The translations under genes were made by a program, and so were the position numbers. Of a stretch of DNA of 64,000 bases, positions 34,841 through 44,644 are shown piece after piece. Source of the DNA: Bacteroides sp. MSB163. Its GTDB lineage: Bacteria; Bacteroidota; Bacteroidia; Bacteroidales; Bacteroidaceae. The DNA is taken from assembly GCF_036416795.1 (NCBI RefSeq), contig NZ_CP143867.1:3030001-3094000 (forward strand), written 5' to 3'. Under the pieces are notes generated by a model that had not been told where the DNA came from, searched no databases, and worked only from the letters and a program-made list of their open reading frames with translations. The stretch's first letter is position 1. Every line of letters begins with the position of its first letter.

Positions 34841-36826
34841 ATGAAATTAAAATATTTATTTTTCGCCGCTTTGGCTTCGTTGGGTTTCACAGCTTGCAGT
34901 GACTTCTTGGATGTTGACTCTGTATCGAAGTATGATAGTGAAGGGGTTTTCGGCGAAAAGACAGAGATTAACCGCGCCCTTAACGGGGTATATGCAAAGC
35001 TGATGAGTGGTGATTTTTACGGTGACGCTTATTTCACTAAGTTTGTTTTTAACAGCGATGTGGAGTTTACGACGAATACCAGTGATGTGGCTACAAACAA
35101 CAGTTTTCGTCGTTTCGATGGAAACAGTACTGCCAGTGACGTAGAGAAGTTTTGGAATGCTGCCTATTCAGGTGTTGAGTATGCTAATAATTTTGTATAT
35201 TATTTAGAGAGAAGTCCGCTATATAGCACAGAAGATGCAGAAATCATGCAGATGATGGGTGAAGCTAAAGTGATACGTGCCATGTTCTTTCATGATTTGG
35301 TGACTTATTTTGGTGATATTCCTTTCACATTTGAACCCGCTTCTGTGGTAGAGAATTATGTAATGCCTATTGTCAGCCGTGATGAAGTTTACAAGACTTT
35401 GATTGAGGACTTGAAGAGTATTGCTCCCTACATGAAGTTTGCTGCTAATTTGTCGAATGGTGTAGAACGTGCCTCTAAGGAGTTTTGTTGGTCTATGATT
35501 GCACGTATGGCAATGCATGCGGGTGGTTACTCTTTGCGTCCGGATACTGATAATCCAGCTAATTTCGGTAAAATGGAACGTCCTGCCAACTACAAAGATC
35601 TTTATAAAACGGCTTTAGCATACTGTGACTCAGTAATTTCTTCAGCTACCCACACATTGTCTTTGCCTTATTATCGGGTGTTTGTAAATGAATGTAACTA
35701 TGTGGTGAACAGTAATGATGATCCTATCTTTGAAATTCCTTTTGCAAAAGAGACTTCCGGTAATGTTGGTTATGTACATGGACCGAAAAGCGAACTCTAT
35801 GAAGGTTCTACGAGTGGCGATAATATTTGGGGTGAAGCTAAGAGTAGCGCTGCATTGAGTGCATTCTATCGCTTTATGTTTGATCCAGAAGATGCTCGTC
35901 GCGATTATCTCAATGGCTTGTGGGGATACCTTTATAATGGCGAACCTACAATCAGTGTTTCTTATACGGTGTACAATAACAAGTGGTCCAAACTGTGGTC
36001 AACAAGTGGTAATCCGGAAAGTGCAGGTAATACAGGTATTAATTTTCCCTATATGCGCTATACAGATGTATTGTTGATGTATGCTGAGGCAGCCAACGAA
36101 CTGAATGATGGCCCTACAGATGCAGCTAAGGCCGCTCTTCGTCAGGTACGCCAACGTGCATTCACTAACCCGGAAAAGATTGATTCGTATATCGAAAGTA
36201 TGAGTGGGTCAAAGGAGGATTTTCTGAAGGCTGTGCTTGACGAACGTAAGTTTGAGTTTGCTGGTGAAAACATGCGTTGGAAAGATTTGGTTCGTAATAA
36301 CCTTTTGGCAGAAAATACTTATTATAACTTCTTACGCTATTTGGTTTGCGGTGAAAACGGTGCGGGACAATCTGCTTACCAAGAGATGGTGGAAGAGTAT
36401 GACGGAATGCCTGAATATTTAGACAAATTGCCATCAACCGTATATTATATGATTGGTGCAAATCCTCAAACTCCGAGTGTATTTCCCAATACATCATTGC
36501 GTATTATTGATATTTACAATCCATATGATGATGTAGTTGTGAGTACAGTTCCTGATGAATATAGAGCATTGACAGTTCAGTATCCTTACGCCTGGGCTTC
36601 TGATGCAGGTGTAGTGAATGCACAATGTTTGTACTCATTTTATGGATACATTTATTGCGATCAGATATCAGGTTTGGTTTATCTGAATACTAATGGCAAA
36701 TATAGTACTCATGCCCCGAGTGCAAATGCCAGTTTGCCGCCGGTTCGATATATTTTACCTTATCCGAATGCGGCTATTCAACGTTCTGCCGGTGCCTATA
36801 AGAACTATTACGGTTATACAAAGTAG
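34841..36826 (+). CDS. SusD/RagB family glycan-binding lipoprotein (set B)
   Basis: A 661-residue surface lipoprotein (lipobox FTAC, Cys19, then SDFLDVDSVSKY). Family segments include NRALNGVYAKL, MGEAKVIRAMFFHDLVTYFGDIPF, FPYMRYTDVLLMYAEAANEL and DERKFEFAGENMRWKDLVRN. It should cap the set B SusC and bind the incoming glycan. Its divergence from the set A SusD is larger than that between the SusC proteins by eye, as expected if the two bind different ligands. It is cotranscribed with SusC upstream and the lipoprotein 25 bp downstream. Confidence 0.95.
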   Translation: MKLKYLFFAALASLGFTACSDFLDVDSVSKYDSEGVFGEKTEINRALNGVYAKLMSGDFYGDAYFTKFVFNSDVEFTTNTSDVATNNSFRRFDGNSTASDVEKFWNAAYSGVEYANNFVYYLERSPLYSTEDAEIMQMMGEAKVIRAMFFHDLVTYFGDIPFTFEPASVVENYVMPIVSRDEVYKTLIEDLKSIAPYMKFAANLSNGVERASKEFCWSMIARMAMHAGGYSLRPDTDNPANFGKMERPANYKDLYKTALAYCDSVISSATHTLSLPYYRVFVNECNYVVNSNDDPIFEIPFAKETSGNVGYVHGPKSELYEGSTSGDNIWGEAKSSAALSAFYRFMFDPEDARRDYLNGLWGYLYNGEPTISVSYTVYNNKWSKLWSTSGNPESAGNTGINFPYMRYTDVLLMYAEAANELNDGPTDAAKAALRQVRQRAFTNPEKIDSYIESMSGSKEDFLKAVLDERKFEFAGENMRWKDLVRNNLLAENTYYNFLRYLVCGENGAGQSAYQEMVEEYDGMPEYLDKLPSTVYYMIGANPQTPSVFPNTSLRIIDIYNPYDDVVVSTVPDEYRALTVQYPYAWASDAGVVNAQCLYSFYGYIYCDQISGLVYLNTNGKYSTHAPSANASLPPVRYILPYPNAAIQRSAGAYKNYYGYTK

Positions 36827-36851
36827 TAATCAATAAATAAGAAACAACAAT

Positions 36852-39029
36852 ATGAAAAAGAAATTCTTATATATCATGATGGCTCTCTGCTCATTCTCGT
36901 TTGTGGCTTGTAGTGATGATGACTATATTCCCGGGAAGAGCGAACTGGATGCTGATAGAGAACTTATGACCATGTTTCGTGTAGACGATAATTCAAATAA
37001 GGGTGATACCGACCCCTATCGTTGTCAGGTGGTGAATATTAACGATGTGCAGCTTCGTTGGTATGGTGTGGATGGCTGTGCCGGATATGAGTTGAAATGG
37101 GGATTACAAGGTAACGTGTCTTCCGGTTTGGCCGAGGATTGGGAAAATCCCAAAAATATTGAAGGCTCAGTAATTCTTGGGCCTGATGAATTGGAATATT
37201 TGGTAAAGGATCTCCAATATTCTACTCCCTATCACTTTGCCATTCGTACTCTTTCTAAAAAAGGTGAGGGGCACCACTCTAAGTGGTATGGCTATGGTAG
37301 CGGTCGTCAGTGGTCTGAGTATTGTAGTTTTACTACCGAACCTCGTTATGACACTCCGGAGGTTATTGTGGTTAACGATGTGACTGAAACAACTTTCCGG
37401 GTAAATATAGACCGACAGTTAGCAACTTCGGGTAGTGATGATCAACAGCAAAAATACTTGAATTACTTTGAAGTCGCAGATGGTAATTTTGTAATGCAGA
37501 CTCTAACAGTGGAGCCTTCACCTACTAATCCTAATGCTGCTTGTCCCGACAAGTGGAAGAACTACAAATTGACTCAGGAAGATTTTGAGCGTGGTTATGT
37601 AGATATTGATGGTTTGGAGACTAACTGTGTATATTTGGTAAACGTGCAGAACGATAATGTGGCTGTACATTGGGATGCTATTTATAATACTTGTGTGATT
37701 CGTATGGATGGTGTAGCGGGTGAACCTATTTTAATCAAGCACTTTGCTGACCCGAATGATACCATTCGTGGTGCTTACGACTATAATGCGTCCCGCCTTG
37801 ATACTATCATTGATAACTTTACTGCAGATGGTAGCTTGGCTGAGGGTCAGATTTTCTACTTGGAAGGTGGCAAAACTTACTATTTTGCTCAGAATGTATC
37901 TATCTGTAAAGGCTTTACTCTACAGACCGATCCCGAAACTGTTTCTAAGGGTAATGCTAAAGTGTTGATGGGTGGTACTTGGACTTATGACAATGGTGCT
38001 TGTGGTAATGCGATGAACTTCATGTTCGGGCGTAATCCGCAAACTGGTGAGTTGGGTGGTATCAATGTGAAGTCGGTAATATTCAAAGATCTCGACTTTG
38101 ATTGTCCGAAAGCTGTTCACTATGGGCTTTACAATGGTAATACTACCGGTAACTACTTTATAAATATGTACTCTATGGGTATGGCTGTTTCATTCCAGTC
38201 GTTTGAAATTTATAATTGTACTTTCCAAGGACAGGTGCGTGGTTTCCTCCGTACGCAAGGCTCTAATCGTAAGACGTTTGAGAAAATTCAAATCGAAAAT
38301 TGTATTTTCTATAATTCAGGATATTATGATAACAAAGGTGGTGGCTATTGTTGGTTCTTTGGTGATGGTGCATTAGCAAAATGTAATGTATTTAATGACT
38401 TTATTTTCCGCAACAATACTATTTATGATTCACCGCATGGTGCCTTTATTTCTAATAATAAGGATAACTTTGATTGGCCAGCCAACATTCGTTATAAGTT
38501 TACTATTGAGAACAATACGTTTATAAACTTTGAAACTCGTGGTGGTTCTAAGATCTTTGACATGCGTAATGTGCCAAGTGGCACGGAAATTATCTTCCAG
38601 AAGAATTTGTTCATTTTGGCTAAGGATGCATCTGATAATCGTACAATGAATTCACAGGCTATTGATCTTCGTACAGTAAATGGTGATGGTGTTATTATCT
38701 ACGATTTCAAGGATAATTATTCTACTAATGCTTATCTGACCAAAGGTTCAATTTTTTCCAGTGGTTTTGATGCTTCGAAGAATAATGCTGGTTATAATTT
38801 CAATGCTAGTGGTACTGAGGAACTGGCTGTTCATTTGGGAGATGAGCAGGACCCTGAAGGAATTTCTCCTACAGAGTTAATGAAGAATCCGAATCCACCT
38901 CATCATGATCCGGATAAGTTGATGCATCGCGGCATTGATCTCAACAACCTGTATTATAACAATACCGATAAGGTACGCAATTCAGCTATCTATCGTTTGG
39001 GAATTGGTGATCCGCGTTGGAGACAATAA
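36852..39029 (+). CDS. Surface lipoprotein with fibronectin-like and beta-helix regions (DUF4957/DUF5123-like), set B
   Basis: A 725-residue lipoprotein (lipobox FVAC, Cys20, followed by SDDDYIPG, an acidic stretch suggestive of surface export). The N-terminal third contains fibronectin-like modules (VQLRWYGVDGCAGYELKWG, YSTPYHFAIRTLSKKGE). The rest forms beta-helix-like turns (VKSVIFKDLDFDCPKAVHYG, QSFEIYNCTFQGQVRGF, KIQIENCIFYNSGYY, FIFRNNTIYDSP). It ends in YRLGIGDPRW, a closing motif shared with the set A protein (KAGDPRWW). Likely a cell-surface pectin-binding protein of the SusCD set B operon. An enzymatic role cannot be excluded from the fold. A strong terminator follows. Confidence 0.8.
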   Translation: MKKKFLYIMMALCSFSFVACSDDDYIPGKSELDADRELMTMFRVDDNSNKGDTDPYRCQVVNINDVQLRWYGVDGCAGYELKWGLQGNVSSGLAEDWENPKNIEGSVILGPDELEYLVKDLQYSTPYHFAIRTLSKKGEGHHSKWYGYGSGRQWSEYCSFTTEPRYDTPEVIVVNDVTETTFRVNIDRQLATSGSDDQQQKYLNYFEVADGNFVMQTLTVEPSPTNPNAACPDKWKNYKLTQEDFERGYVDIDGLETNCVYLVNVQNDNVAVHWDAIYNTCVIRMDGVAGEPILIKHFADPNDTIRGAYDYNASRLDTIIDNFTADGSLAEGQIFYLEGGKTYYFAQNVSICKGFTLQTDPETVSKGNAKVLMGGTWTYDNGACGNAMNFMFGRNPQTGELGGINVKSVIFKDLDFDCPKAVHYGLYNGNTTGNYFINMYSMGMAVSFQSFEIYNCTFQGQVRGFLRTQGSNRKTFEKIQIENCIFYNSGYYDNKGGGYCWFFGDGALAKCNVFNDFIFRNNTIYDSPHGAFISNNKDNFDWPANIRYKFTIENNTFINFETRGGSKIFDMRNVPSGTEIIFQKNLFILAKDASDNRTMNSQAIDLRTVNGDGVIIYDFKDNYSTNAYLTKGSIFSSGFDASKNNAGYNFNASGTEELAVHLGDEQDPEGISPTELMKNPNPPHHDPDKLMHRGIDLNNLYYNNTDKVRNSAIYRLGIGDPRWRQ

Positions 39030-39084
39030 TAATAACGTGTCGTTAATGAGGCCGTGAGGTTTTGTTAGACATTCTTTGCAGGAA

Positions 39085-39114
39085 GGGCGTTCCATTCGGA
39101 GGAACGCCCTTTAT
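39085..39114 (+). terminator. Terminator after SusCD set B operon
   Basis: GGGCGTTCC (39085-39093) pairs perfectly with GGAACGCCC (39101-39109) around a seven-base loop, followed by TTTAT. It lies between the convergent set B operon and HTCS-B. Confidence 0.8.
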
Positions 39115-39145
39115 GTATATAGTAACTAATGAAGTTGGTATTCTC

Positions 39146-42100
39146 TTATTTATCTTTAGGAGTAAACTCTGAGGGACTTACTCCATATTTTTTCTTGAAA
39201 CACTTACTAAAGTATTTTGGATCATTAAAGCCTGTCATATAGGCTATTGTAGAGACGTTATATTCTCCTGTTTCCATTAATTGCTTGGCACGTTTTATAC
39301 GCATCTCGCGGACGAAATCAATAGGTGAAAGTCCGACAATACTTTTCAGTTTTTGGTAGAATACCGTACGGCCCATACCCAGTTCTTGGGCAAATTCATC
39401 AATCGTCAGTTTCGAATTATCCATTTGATTGTGCATTATTTCCATTACCCGCTTCATGAATACTTCGTCAAACGGAACAATTTGTGGCCTTTCCGGTTCT
39501 ACTTCTACAAGGAGAGTAGGGACAGGGTTTTCTTTTTTCTGATCCGACCATTGTTCGAGATAAAGTTCCTGTAATTGTTTGCGCTGATGCAACAGTGATT
39601 TAATGCGTGTTTTCAGATAGGTAGAACTGAATGGTTTGGTGATATAATCGTCAATTCCTTGTTCCAATCCAGAAATACGGTCATCCAAAGAAGACTTGGC
39701 AGAAAGAAGTATAATAGGAATATGACAAACATCTCGGTGAGCTTTGATAGCTTTCACCATATCCAGACCATCCATAACAGGCATCATCACGTCACTGATG
39801 ATAAAATCCGGTACATATTGCAGAGCCTGCTCCAGGCCTTCTTGCCCATTTGTCGCCTCAATGACTTTATAGGTTCCGGAAAGGATATCGTTCAGGAAGT
39901 TTCTCAATTCTGCATTATCTTCTACGACTAACACGGAGATAGGATACCTGTCCGTATTATTATCGGTGTCTTTTTCTTCCATCTTCTCCTGTAGAATAAC
40001 ATTTTTCTCTGATGTTTTGGAAATGATTTTATGCTTGTCTTGTTTCTGATTATGAGTGGACGGAGCATCACTCAGGATAAATTCCGTGTTTTCTTTTCCT
40101 TCATAAACCTTCTGGTCAAGTGGCAATGTCACAATAAACTCACTACCCGTTCCTGTTTCAGTATTCACTTGAATATTACCCTGATGTAATTCGATCAGTT
40201 CTTTTACTAAGGACAGGCCAATGCCGGAAGATGGTTGCAGAATATTGTTATTTACCAATGTTTCAAAACGCTGGAATAGTGTCTGTTGCTTCTTAGGGTC
40301 AATACCAATACCTTCATCGGCAACGGAAATAACGACTTTATCTTTTGTCGTATGGGCATACACTGTAATTGATTTATTGGCAGGTGTGTATTTGAATGCA
40401 TTAGACAATAAATTAAAGATAATCTTTTCGACTTTATCCTGATCTATCCAGCAATGTATTGACTCTTTATCTGTTTGCAGACGGAAATTGATATTTTTTT
40501 CTTTGGCAATGAGGTGGAAATTATCCATCACTTTTTGCAATAGTTCTACAATATCAGTTTTCTCCAGCAATAGCTTCATCTTTTTGTTTTCTATTTTACG
40601 GAAATCGAGTATCTGATTGACCAGTCGCAACATGCGCTCTGTATTATTGTGGACTACTGTCAGAAGTTTGCGAGCACTGGGTGTGAGAGGCTCATGCTCA
40701 AGAACTTCACCTACAGGGCTGGTAATCAGAGTCAACGGTGTGCGTAATTCATGAGAAATATCCGTGAAGAACCGTAACTTTATATTTGACAGTTGTTGTT
40801 CCATATAAATCTGATGACGTAGTTTATAGATATATAATATGATATATACAATAGTAGCTGTAAATAAGATGAATAAGATAATATAGAGTAATACAGCCCA
40901 GTATGTTTCCCAGAATGTGGGAATTACAGTGACAGAAAGCTTTCGCACATTATCTGTCCATACACCGTCACTATTGGTTGAGCGTATTTGTAATTCGTAA
41001 TTTCCCGGAGGAAGATTAATATAACTGGCCGTGCGGCTATTCTCCACTTCATTCCATTTTTCTTCCAGCCCTTTTAACCGGTAAGCGTAGTTGATGGAAG
41101 TCGGATTGACATAGTCTAATGCTGCAAACTGGAAAGATACGTTTCGCTCGTCAGGTTCTAATTTTAATTCCTCCAGATCATCAAGATCCAGTTGTTGCTG
41201 AACTCCCTGTATTTTTAAACTAGTGAATACAATAGGGGGAGTATAGGAACTTTTACTGAAGGCAGCTGGATTTATCTTTAAAATCCCTGCATCTGTACCT
41301 AATATTAACTGATTCTGTAATATAGCGGGGGAGGCTTCACTGAAATATATTTCTTTTTGCAGATGCTTTTCGTTGTAATGCTCGAAGGTTCCGTTTTCCG
41401 GATCAAATTTGGCCAGTGTATTTTCTGATATGACCCATAGATTTTTCTGTTGATCCTCAATCATGGATAGAACCAGGTCCGACACTAAACCATTTCGTTT
41501 GGTGTAGGTCTTGAATTGGATCTGATCGGTTAACAAATTATCTGAAATAATCTGATTGATGCCGCCGGTGAATGTAAGTGCATACGAATTTTTATGGCTG
41601 TCTGTATAAATATAAATCACATCGTTGCTGCTAAGACTGGATGCCAAATCCGGTATGCGTACATTGGTATAGAACTTAATGTCTTCCGGACGTTCAAAAT
41701 TGCAGGAGAAGGTAATCAACCCTTCGGTTGTACCGACTAAGAGGGTATTATTCACTTCTTTGATAACACGCGCTTTGCTAAATTTGTCTTTTGAATAGCC
41801 TTTCAGTAGATTACCGTTATGCAGGAAGCGGACTTTTCCATCTGCCGTTTCCTGAAGTAAGTTAATGCCTCCGCCATGAGTGGCTATCCACATTCGTTTT
41901 TTTGAATCTTGGTATATGCAATAAACACTATTATTGCTTAAACTATAGGGGTCTTCTTCATTATGTACATAGTTTCTTATCTGGAAGCTTCCATCTCTTT
42001 CAGGGCTTAACCGGATGATTCCGTCCCATTTACTACCCATCCATATGTTTCCCTGTTCGTCTTCTGTGAAACAATAAATGTTTCTGGAGAACGAAATGGC

Positions 42101-43531
42101 TTTTGAGCTGATAGTTCCTTCCGGTGTCAGGTAGCCTTTAAGAGTTTTGTCCGGATTGAAAATCCGGATGACTCCTTTTTTGTTTGCAACCCAGAGATTT
42201 TGTTGCTTATCAACCATGATTGCGCGGGTTTCATGTCCGGAATCAAAAGTGGTCAGTTGGCTGGCATTAGGAAAAAATGAAATTTTGTCCATCCAGAAAT
42301 TATTGGCATACCAGAAGTTTTTTTGATTATCCACATAGAAATTTAGGATAACAGGTGTGAATTTAGATTCCGGTTTACTGTAATCGGTGTAATAGGGCTT
42401 TAGTTCTTTATCTTCCCGGTCATAATAGCTTAGACAACCTAGGTGAGGTACAACCCATAAAGTTCCCTGGTTATCTTCGAATATAACGTCACGGCTTTTA
42501 AGTTCAGCCTTGGGCATATTTTGTGTAGGGGTTTCATAGTGCTGCTGCTCGTTAGTCAACGGATTATACCGTACAATTCCACGCTGTTCTTTTGAGAATA
42601 TCCATAATTCATTATGGCTGTCCTCAAATATTCTCATGACGTTAAAATGCATTTCTACATTCCTAAATTGTTTGTTTTTGGCAAAGAAAAGCATGATGCC
42701 ATTGTTGGTACCTATTCCGATAGTATCTTTTCCCAAACTTAGTATACAGTTTAGTCGCGAATAGTCCAGAGGTATTTCTTCATATTGAACTTGTCCGTTT
42801 TGTTGATTATAGATTGCTAAACGTTTGCTTGATATCAGATACATTTTCTCATTGTTTTCACAGAAACTAGTGAAATGGGTTTTATCAGATATTGTTTTTT
42901 GCCCAACTATACAAACGCTTTTATCTGTAAAAATCCATTCATCGCCGTCAGCATCTTGTTCGATTCTGGAAATCTTTCTACCGGGTAGGTTGCCGATTTC
43001 TGGAGTATAAGGTGTTATGGCGTCCTCATCCTCATTTCCTAATTTCCGTTCGTCTACCCGAAAAGCTCCGTGATCGCATACGATCCAACTGACTCCTTTA
43101 GATAGGGCATAGATCTTGCGTACTATATAAGTTTCCCCGCTTTTTTGCTCAAAAGGTTGGAGAATATCGACGAATTTTTCCTGATGACTGTCGAATAAAT
43201 AAACCCGGGCATCATAAGTCTGGCACCAGATGTTATTTTGTTGATCAGGCACAATTCTTAATATACGGTTACTTGTTAGTGTGCATCCATCTCCGGGATA
43301 TGCTTTATAATTCTTGAAAGTATAACCGTCATATCTGTTCAAACCATTCCAGGTGGAGAACCAGATGAATCCCTTGGAATCTTGTACAATGTCTGAAACG
43401 GTTCTTTGCACTAACCCGTTATATATAGAGAAGTGTTGGATTTGACAAATTGGTTGTGCAAGAAGCATGGTTGGAATTAACAGTACCATGTAGATCAATA
43501 AACGTAAAATCTGTTGTGCTATATTTTTCAT
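39146..43531 (-). CDS. Hybrid two-component system sensor/regulator (HTCS-B)
   Basis: A 1461-residue paralogue of HTCS-A with the same order of parts. A signal ends at LLAQ. A propeller-type periplasmic sensor is followed by a Y_Y_Y domain (LPPGNYELQIRSTNSDGVW). One transmembrane helix precedes a histidine kinase (His927 in DISHELRTPL) with an ATPase domain (GIGLSLVKELIELH), a receiver (Asp1247 in ISDVMMP) and an AraC-type HTH (GFNDPKYFSKCFKK). The kinase and receiver parts are nearly superimposable on HTCS-A while the sensor differs more, which fits sensing of related but distinct ligands. The ATG at 43531 begins the signal peptide directly. The gene points toward the SusCD set B operon. Confidence 0.95.
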   Translation of the reverse strand: MKNIAQQILRLLIYMVLLIPTMLLAQPICQIQHFSIYNGLVQRTVSDIVQDSKGFIWFSTWNGLNRYDGYTFKNYKAYPGDGCTLTSNRILRIVPDQQNNIWCQTYDARVYLFDSHQEKFVDILQPFEQKSGETYIVRKIYALSKGVSWIVCDHGAFRVDERKLGNEDEDAITPYTPEIGNLPGRKISRIEQDADGDEWIFTDKSVCIVGQKTISDKTHFTSFCENNEKMYLISSKRLAIYNQQNGQVQYEEIPLDYSRLNCILSLGKDTIGIGTNNGIMLFFAKNKQFRNVEMHFNVMRIFEDSHNELWIFSKEQRGIVRYNPLTNEQQHYETPTQNMPKAELKSRDVIFEDNQGTLWVVPHLGCLSYYDREDKELKPYYTDYSKPESKFTPVILNFYVDNQKNFWYANNFWMDKISFFPNASQLTTFDSGHETRAIMVDKQQNLWVANKKGVIRIFNPDKTLKGYLTPEGTISSKAISFSRNIYCFTEDEQGNIWMGSKWDGIIRLSPERDGSFQIRNYVHNEEDPYSLSNNSVYCIYQDSKKRMWIATHGGGINLLQETADGKVRFLHNGNLLKGYSKDKFSKARVIKEVNNTLLVGTTEGLITFSCNFERPEDIKFYTNVRIPDLASSLSSNDVIYIYTDSHKNSYALTFTGGINQIISDNLLTDQIQFKTYTKRNGLVSDLVLSMIEDQQKNLWVISENTLAKFDPENGTFEHYNEKHLQKEIYFSEASPAILQNQLILGTDAGILKINPAAFSKSSYTPPIVFTSLKIQGVQQQLDLDDLEELKLEPDERNVSFQFAALDYVNPTSINYAYRLKGLEEKWNEVENSRTASYINLPPGNYELQIRSTNSDGVWTDNVRKLSVTVIPTFWETYWAVLLYIILFILFTATIVYIILYIYKLRHQIYMEQQLSNIKLRFFTDISHELRTPLTLITSPVGEVLEHEPLTPSARKLLTVVHNNTERMLRLVNQILDFRKIENKKMKLLLEKTDIVELLQKVMDNFHLIAKEKNINFRLQTDKESIHCWIDQDKVEKIIFNLLSNAFKYTPANKSITVYAHTTKDKVVISVADEGIGIDPKKQQTLFQRFETLVNNNILQPSSGIGLSLVKELIELHQGNIQVNTETGTGSEFIVTLPLDQKVYEGKENTEFILSDAPSTHNQKQDKHKIISKTSEKNVILQEKMEEKDTDNNTDRYPISVLVVEDNAELRNFLNDILSGTYKVIEATNGQEGLEQALQYVPDFIISDVMMPVMDGLDMVKAIKAHRDVCHIPIILLSAKSSLDDRISGLEQGIDDYITKPFSSTYLKTRIKSLLHQRKQLQELYLEQWSDQKKENPVPTLLVEVEPERPQIVPFDEVFMKRVMEIMHNQMDNSKLTIDEFAQELGMGRTVFYQKLKSIVGLSPIDFVREMRIKRAKQLMETGEYNVSTIAYMTGFNDPKYFSKCFKKKYGVSPSEFTPKDK

Positions 43532-43553
43532 TTGGTATTATTTTATAAAACAC

Positions 43554-43562
43554 ACAAAGATA
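43554..43562 (-). promoter_or_regulatory. -7 box of HTCS-B
   Basis: TATCTTTGT on the minus strand fits TAnnTTTG and lies 23 bp upstream of the ATG at 43531, in the same position as the HTCS-A box. Confidence 0.55.
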
Positions 43563-43634
43563 TAAAAAAATGGCGAATTTCTTAATCTTCTTTAAAATAG
43601 ATGTTGTGAATGTCTTTTTTACTAAATGAAATAA

Positions 43635-43661
43635 TATATTTGTGATATCAAAATGATATCA
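43635..43661 (+). promoter_or_regulatory. Promoter and double TGATATCA operator of the SPFH gene
   Basis: TATATTTGT (43635-43643) fits the -7 consensus. The palindrome TGATATCA occurs at 43643-43650 and again at 43654-43661, 11 bp apart (one helical turn). The pair overlaps the expected start site, a placement typical of a repressor operator. The binding protein is unknown. Confidence 0.5.
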
Positions 43662-43677
43662 ACTTAATCTATCAGTT

Positions 43678-44634
43678 ATGGAAACAAAAGAATTGAATTT
43701 CAAAGGGTTTAAGATGAATGGCTTTTTAGGATTGTTTGTTCATCTCATTGTGCTGCCTGCACTAATTTTCTTTGGCTTTATTACGTGTGTGCCAACGGCA
43801 ATTGTGGCTGGTATTCTCTGTATTGTCTGGCTGATAATGTTTGCCGGTTATATGCAACTGGAACCGAATGAGGCTCGGGCTATGGTGTTTTTTGGTAAGT
43901 ACAAAGGTACATTCAAGGAAACTGGTTTCTTTTGGGTGAATCCATTTTTGGATAAGAAGAAACTTTCTCTTCGTGCGCGTAACCTGGATGTGGAACCTAT
44001 CAAGGTAAATGATAAGATCGGTAATCCTATTCTGATAGGTTTGGTGTTGGTCTGGAAACTTAAAGATACCTACAAAGCTATGTTTGAGATTGATTCGCAG
44101 ACAATGGCTTCATCTGCCCATACGGGGGGAAATGCCAACCAGATTAATATAGGTAATGCGGTTGCCAGCCGTATGAACGCTTTTGAGAATTTTGTGAAAA
44201 TACAAAGTGATGCCGCTTTACGCCAAGTGGCTGGACAATATGCTTATGATGATAACGAAGCGGATACTGAAGAACTGACACTTCGCTCCGGTGGTGAAGA
44301 AATCAATGAACAGTTGGAACAGAAGTTGAACGAACGTCTTGCCATGGCAGGTATGGAAGTAGTGGAGGCACGCATCAACTATCTGGCTTATGCTCCTGAA
44401 ATAGCTGCGGTAATGCTCCGCCGTCAACAGGCTTCGGCTATCATTACTGCCCGTGAAAAGATTGTTGAGGGAGCTGTTTCCATGGTAAAAATGGCTTTGC
44501 ATAAACTTTCTGAAGAAGAGATTGTTGAACTGGACGAAGAAAAAAAGGCGGCTATGGTCAGCAATTTGCTGGTAGTACTTTGTGCCGATGAGGCAGCACA
44601 GCCGATTGTTAACGCAGGTACATTAAATCATTAA
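43678..44634 (+). CDS. SPFH/band 7 domain protein
   Basis: A 318-residue protein with two hydrophobic segments near residues 15-35 and 40-60 (GLFVHLIVLPALIFFGFI, IVAGILCIVWLIMFAGY). These are followed by a stomatin/prohibitin-type domain (MQLEPNEARAMVFFGKYKGT, then LSLRARNLDVEPIKVNDKIG). A glutamate-rich helical segment (EINEQLEQKLNERLAMAGMEVVEARINYLAYAPEI) is characteristic of the family. SPFH proteins oligomerise on the inner membrane and organise membrane microdomains or proteases; a precise role is unknown. It is divergent from HTCS-B and is followed 10 bp later by the alpha/beta hydrolase gene, so a short operon down to 46771 is likely. Confidence 0.88.
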   Translation: METKELNFKGFKMNGFLGLFVHLIVLPALIFFGFITCVPTAIVAGILCIVWLIMFAGYMQLEPNEARAMVFFGKYKGTFKETGFFWVNPFLDKKKLSLRARNLDVEPIKVNDKIGNPILIGLVLVWKLKDTYKAMFEIDSQTMASSAHTGGNANQINIGNAVASRMNAFENFVKIQSDAALRQVAGQYAYDDNEADTEELTLRSGGEEINEQLEQKLNERLAMAGMEVVEARINYLAYAPEIAAVMLRRQQASAIITAREKIVEGAVSMVKMALHKLSEEEIVELDEEKKAAMVSNLLVVLCADEAAQPIVNAGTLNH

Positions 44635-44644
44635 TCAAGATAAT

